Positions 61,870-64,000 of a stretch of DNA of 64,000 nt are shown in pieces (positions within the stretch are counted from its first letter, which is position 1; the number at the start of each line of letters is the position of its first letter). Source of the stretch: CAZCVI01 sp964502145 (GTDB lineage: Bacteria > Acidobacteriota > Aminicenantia > UBA2199); NCBI GenBank assembly GCA_964502145.1, contig CAZCVI010000007.1:123526-187525 (forward strand). The letters are read 5' to 3'. The position numbers and the translations under genes are program-made. Under the pieces are notes generated by a model, which did no database searches, was not told where the DNA came from, and saw only the letters and a program-made list of their open reading frames with translations.

Positions 61870-62943
61870 ATGAGACATCAGAGGGTATTGGGGATTATAA
61901 TAATGATAGGATTGGTCACTGGACTATCTGGGCAGGATACGCGCCCCATATTGGATGATGTGGGTTACTGCTGGAACCCGCAGCAATTGGAAAGATTCAT
62001 GGATTATTTAAAATCAACGGCTCCAGCGCCAGCGGAACCAAGCACACCCATGCCGCCCCTACTGGCCGGAATCTCTCCCCATGACGATTACCTTTATGCA
62101 GGCCGGGTGTATTACCAGTTGTTCCCTAAAATTACAGCTCCGGAAGTAGTGATCTTCGGCGTGACGCACCGTGCCCCCCGCTTAAAAATGGGCGACCTGC
62201 AAAACAAGCTTGTTTTTGATGAATACTCCTACTGGCAAGGCCCCTATGGAAAAATCGCGGTTTCACCATTAAGAGAGTACCTGAAAAATAATCTTGATCC
62301 GCAGTGGACAATAACCAGTAATGAAGGCCACGCCATGGAACATTCAATTGAAGGAATGCTGCCGTTTTTGCACTATTTCAACCGGACGGTCCGAATCACT
62401 CCTATTATGGTCACGGCAATGCCGTTGGAAACAATGACTGAAGTTTCGGAAAAACTGGCACGGGTATTGGCGACTTACATGCAAGAAAAGAATCTGCAAC
62501 CGGGGAAAGATATCTTTTTCCTGATCTCTTGTGATGCCAACCATTATGGCAAAGATTTCGCGAATACTGTTTTTGGCGAGGACGAAAAAGCCCACCAGCT
62601 AGGAACGGACCAAGATCGACACTTAGCGGAGGCGTACCTGTCCGGAGAGGTGACGTTTGAAAAAATAAAGGGTCTAACGGCTGGTTTATGGGGGCAAACA
62701 TATAAAGAAAACAGTAACACGCTCTGGTGCGGTAAATACTCGGTGCCTTTTGGGTTATTGACGGTGTCGCACCTGAAAAAAATATTGGCTCCAACCCAAA
62801 CGCTGACAGGCAACATCCTGCTCTATACAGATACGTATTCGGAAGGGACGTTACCAGTTAAAAAGACGGGCATGGGGATCACGGCGGTTTTCTCTTTGAA
62901 GCATTGGGTAGGGTTCTTCGCGGCGGGATTTTTTCTTAATTAA
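61870..62943 (+). CDS. Secreted MEMO1-family protein (AmmeMemoRadiSam protein B-like)
   Basis: 357 residues from the ATG at 61870 (AGAGGATCG upstream). A signal peptide (VLGIIIMIGLVTGLSGQ) is unusual for this family. The conserved metal-site residues are present: SPHDDYLYAG (His71), GVTHR (His100), EHSIEGMLPF and ISCDANHYG (Cys, His). MEMO proteins are metal-binding dioxygenase-like; their bacterial role is unclear. Follows the Hsp70 gene by 64 bp. Confidence 0.85.
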   Translation: MRHQRVLGIIIMIGLVTGLSGQDTRPILDDVGYCWNPQQLERFMDYLKSTAPAPAEPSTPMPPLLAGISPHDDYLYAGRVYYQLFPKITAPEVVIFGVTHRAPRLKMGDLQNKLVFDEYSYWQGPYGKIAVSPLREYLKNNLDPQWTITSNEGHAMEHSIEGMLPFLHYFNRTVRITPIMVTAMPLETMTEVSEKLARVLATYMQEKNLQPGKDIFFLISCDANHYGKDFANTVFGEDEKAHQLGTDQDRHLAEAYLSGEVTFEKIKGLTAGLWGQTYKENSNTLWCGKYSVPFGLLTVSHLKKILAPTQTLTGNILLYTDTYSEGTLPVKKTGMGITAVFSLKHWVGFFAAGFFLN

Positions 62944-62967
62944 GGAGCACATTTTTTGAAGCCCTCA

Positions 62968-62999
62968 TGGACGATGTGGACAATATGGACGATGTGGAC
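62968..62999. repeat. Half of a 9-mer array (TGGAC subtype)
   Basis: TGGAC repeated with GATG, AATA and GATG between units, four pentamers in period nine. No inverted arm or terminal repeat is visible, so it is a partial or decayed fold-back element. Confidence 0.7.
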
Positions 63000-63026
63000 C
63001 AAGGGGGAATTGCAATACCCGGATTT

Positions 63027-63869
63027 TTAGGGGTTGTGGATTATTATAAAGGCGTCAAAACCGTTTTCTTTTAGCCGTTGCAGAAGTTGGGTAGCCTCTT
63101 GGCGGGTATCCAATAATTTGGAAAGGACTTTGTATAAATTATTTTGGCTCTGGATGGAAAAGGGGATATCAGGCATTACATCATCCAAATGATTGATCAT
63201 CTGCTGGGCATTTTCACGGACGGAGAAAGCACCCAGTTGCAGATAGAATAAACCGGTTTCGGATTGTGGGGATTGGGCAATTGGGGGTTCAGCCTGGGGG
63301 AGGGTATTGTATTGGGGCACTCCGCCGGGTATATAAATACGGAGATGTACTGGGGCGATGCCAGTTTCTACCATGCCCAAGCGTGAGGCGGCGTTTTTTG
63401 AAAGATCAATGATCCGTCCTTTGAGATGAGGGCCACGGTCATTGATGCGCACGATTACTTTTTTCCGGTTATCCAAGTTCTCTACCTCTACCAGGGTGTG
63501 AAAAGGAAGCATAAGATGGGCGGCGGTTAATTTGTGCATGTCATAGACCTCGCCATTGGCGGTTCGTTTGCCGTGAAAACCATGCCCATACCACGATGCC
63601 TCGCCGGTTTGAAATACGAGTTGTTCTATAATATTCAATGATTCCACCACGCGCTCGGTGTTGGGTTTGGGCACGGATGGGATGATTGGATCGACTGTCT
63701 TTACTTCGTTAGCTGAAGTATCTTCGACAGGTTCCTCGGCTGTAGATTCTGTAGTATCGTCTGCTGTGATCTGTTCGGGCATAGTTCGGGGGGAATGGGA
63801 GTGGTGCAGGGAACAAAAATTCAAGAAAAAAACGGCCACAAGTAAAAGAAGTACTTTTTTGGATTTCAT
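63027..63869 (-). CDS. rlpA: RlpA-like lipoprotein with SPOR domain
   Basis: A 280-residue protein with a lipobox (VFFLNFC; Cys19). The septal RlpA domain (about 92-185) has GEASWYGHGFHGKRTANGEVYD, LPFHTLVEVENL and VRINDRGP, including the catalytic-type Asp of lytic transglycosylases. A SPOR domain (about 205-278, FYLQLGAFSVRENAQQMINHL) binds denuded peptidoglycan. Likely works at the septum or cell poles. Confidence 0.93.
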   Translation of the reverse strand: MKSKKVLLLLVAVFFLNFCSLHHSHSPRTMPEQITADDTTESTAEEPVEDTSANEVKTVDPIIPSVPKPNTERVVESLNIIEQLVFQTGEASWYGHGFHGKRTANGEVYDMHKLTAAHLMLPFHTLVEVENLDNRKKVIVRINDRGPHLKGRIIDLSKNAASRLGMVETGIAPVHLRIYIPGGVPQYNTLPQAEPPIAQSPQSETGLFYLQLGAFSVRENAQQMINHLDDVMPDIPFSIQSQNNLYKVLSKLLDTRQEATQLLQRLKENGFDAFIIIHNP

Positions 63870-63917
63870 AAAAACTATTATAACAAAATTCCAAAAAAAA
63901 AAATAGGACTACTTCGT

Positions 63918-64000
63918 CTGGATTCACTACCAAATTAATGGGAAGAATGGGAATTGGACAAAACCGCTTCGCGGTAATGGCCTGCGGCCTATTAACAATT
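63918..64000. repeat. Left edge of another fold-back element (truncated by window end)
   Basis: CTGGATTCACTACCAAAT is the left terminal repeat, followed by TGGGAAGAATGGGAATTGG, units like the GGGAA subtype of copy 2. The rest lies beyond the window. GCTTCGCGG and GGCCTGCGGCC after it form small hairpins. Confidence 0.6.

Overview
The window looks like a chromosome segment of a Gram-negative, deep-branching bacterium of the Acidobacteriota/Aminicenantes type. The clues are two adjacent GWxTD-domain proteins, an Oar-like TonB-dependent receptor with an N-terminal carboxypeptidase-regulatory domain, large secreted proteins built from PNGGE, BACON and FG-GAP repeats, a complete pilMNOPQ cluster, and an ftsH-cdaA-cdaR-glmM-pdxJ string. 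The phylum call is inference from gene content.

Layout. 1-2009: the 3' part of a hybrid histidine kinase, then a HpcH/HpaI aldolase. 2086-6416 (minus): a secreted Ntn-hydrolase fused to an M1-peptidase-like C-terminal region, and a 3-phosphoglycerate dehydrogenase-like enzyme. 6540-15450: an accessory island with a type II CBASS operon (DUF2188, DUF6602 nuclease-like protein, CD-NTase, Cap2 E1-E2, Cap3 JAB), a DUF2321/PD-(D/E)XK protein and a YhcG-type nuclease, separated by repeat-rich DNA. 15487-25425 (minus): two paralogous giant secreted repeat proteins and a glycogen phosphorylase. 25587-35667 (minus): pilM-N-O-P-Q continuing into two lipoproteins, a TPR protein and a Roadblock-like protein. 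36301-37357: ferritin-like protein and XRE regulator. 38455-42579 (plus): GWxTD pair and a TPR protein. 43346-46426 (minus): TonB-dependent receptor. 46968-51636 (plus): tRNA-Phe, TPR protein, a single PNGGE-domain protein, an M1-family metallopeptidase. 52158-59211 (minus): lipoprotein, a possible SIR2 remnant, then pdxJ, glmM, cdaR, cdaA and ftsH in reverse order. 59367-62943 (plus): an Hsp70 with an unusual C-terminal extension and a secreted MEMO-like protein. 63027-63869 (minus): RlpA-SPOR lipoprotein.

The most unusual structure is a dispersed family of roughly 160-195 bp fold-back elements. Each has imperfect terminal inverted repeats (CTGGATTCACCGCCA-like) and two opposed arrays of 9-bp units with a fixed pentamer (TGGAC, or GGGAA/GGGAG in one subtype) followed by a variable tetramer. 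Five or six full copies and several partial ones lie between genes all along the window, one inside the conserved cdaA-cdaR operon and one in the remnant of a second TonB receptor. A second family (60-bp tandem units plus a palindromic leader) occurs beside the defence island and again, inverted, about 40 kb away. A CGTGACCAAAACGTGA motif lies within about 120 bp of the 3' end of all three defence modules, and a 22-bp direct repeat brackets the CBASS operon.
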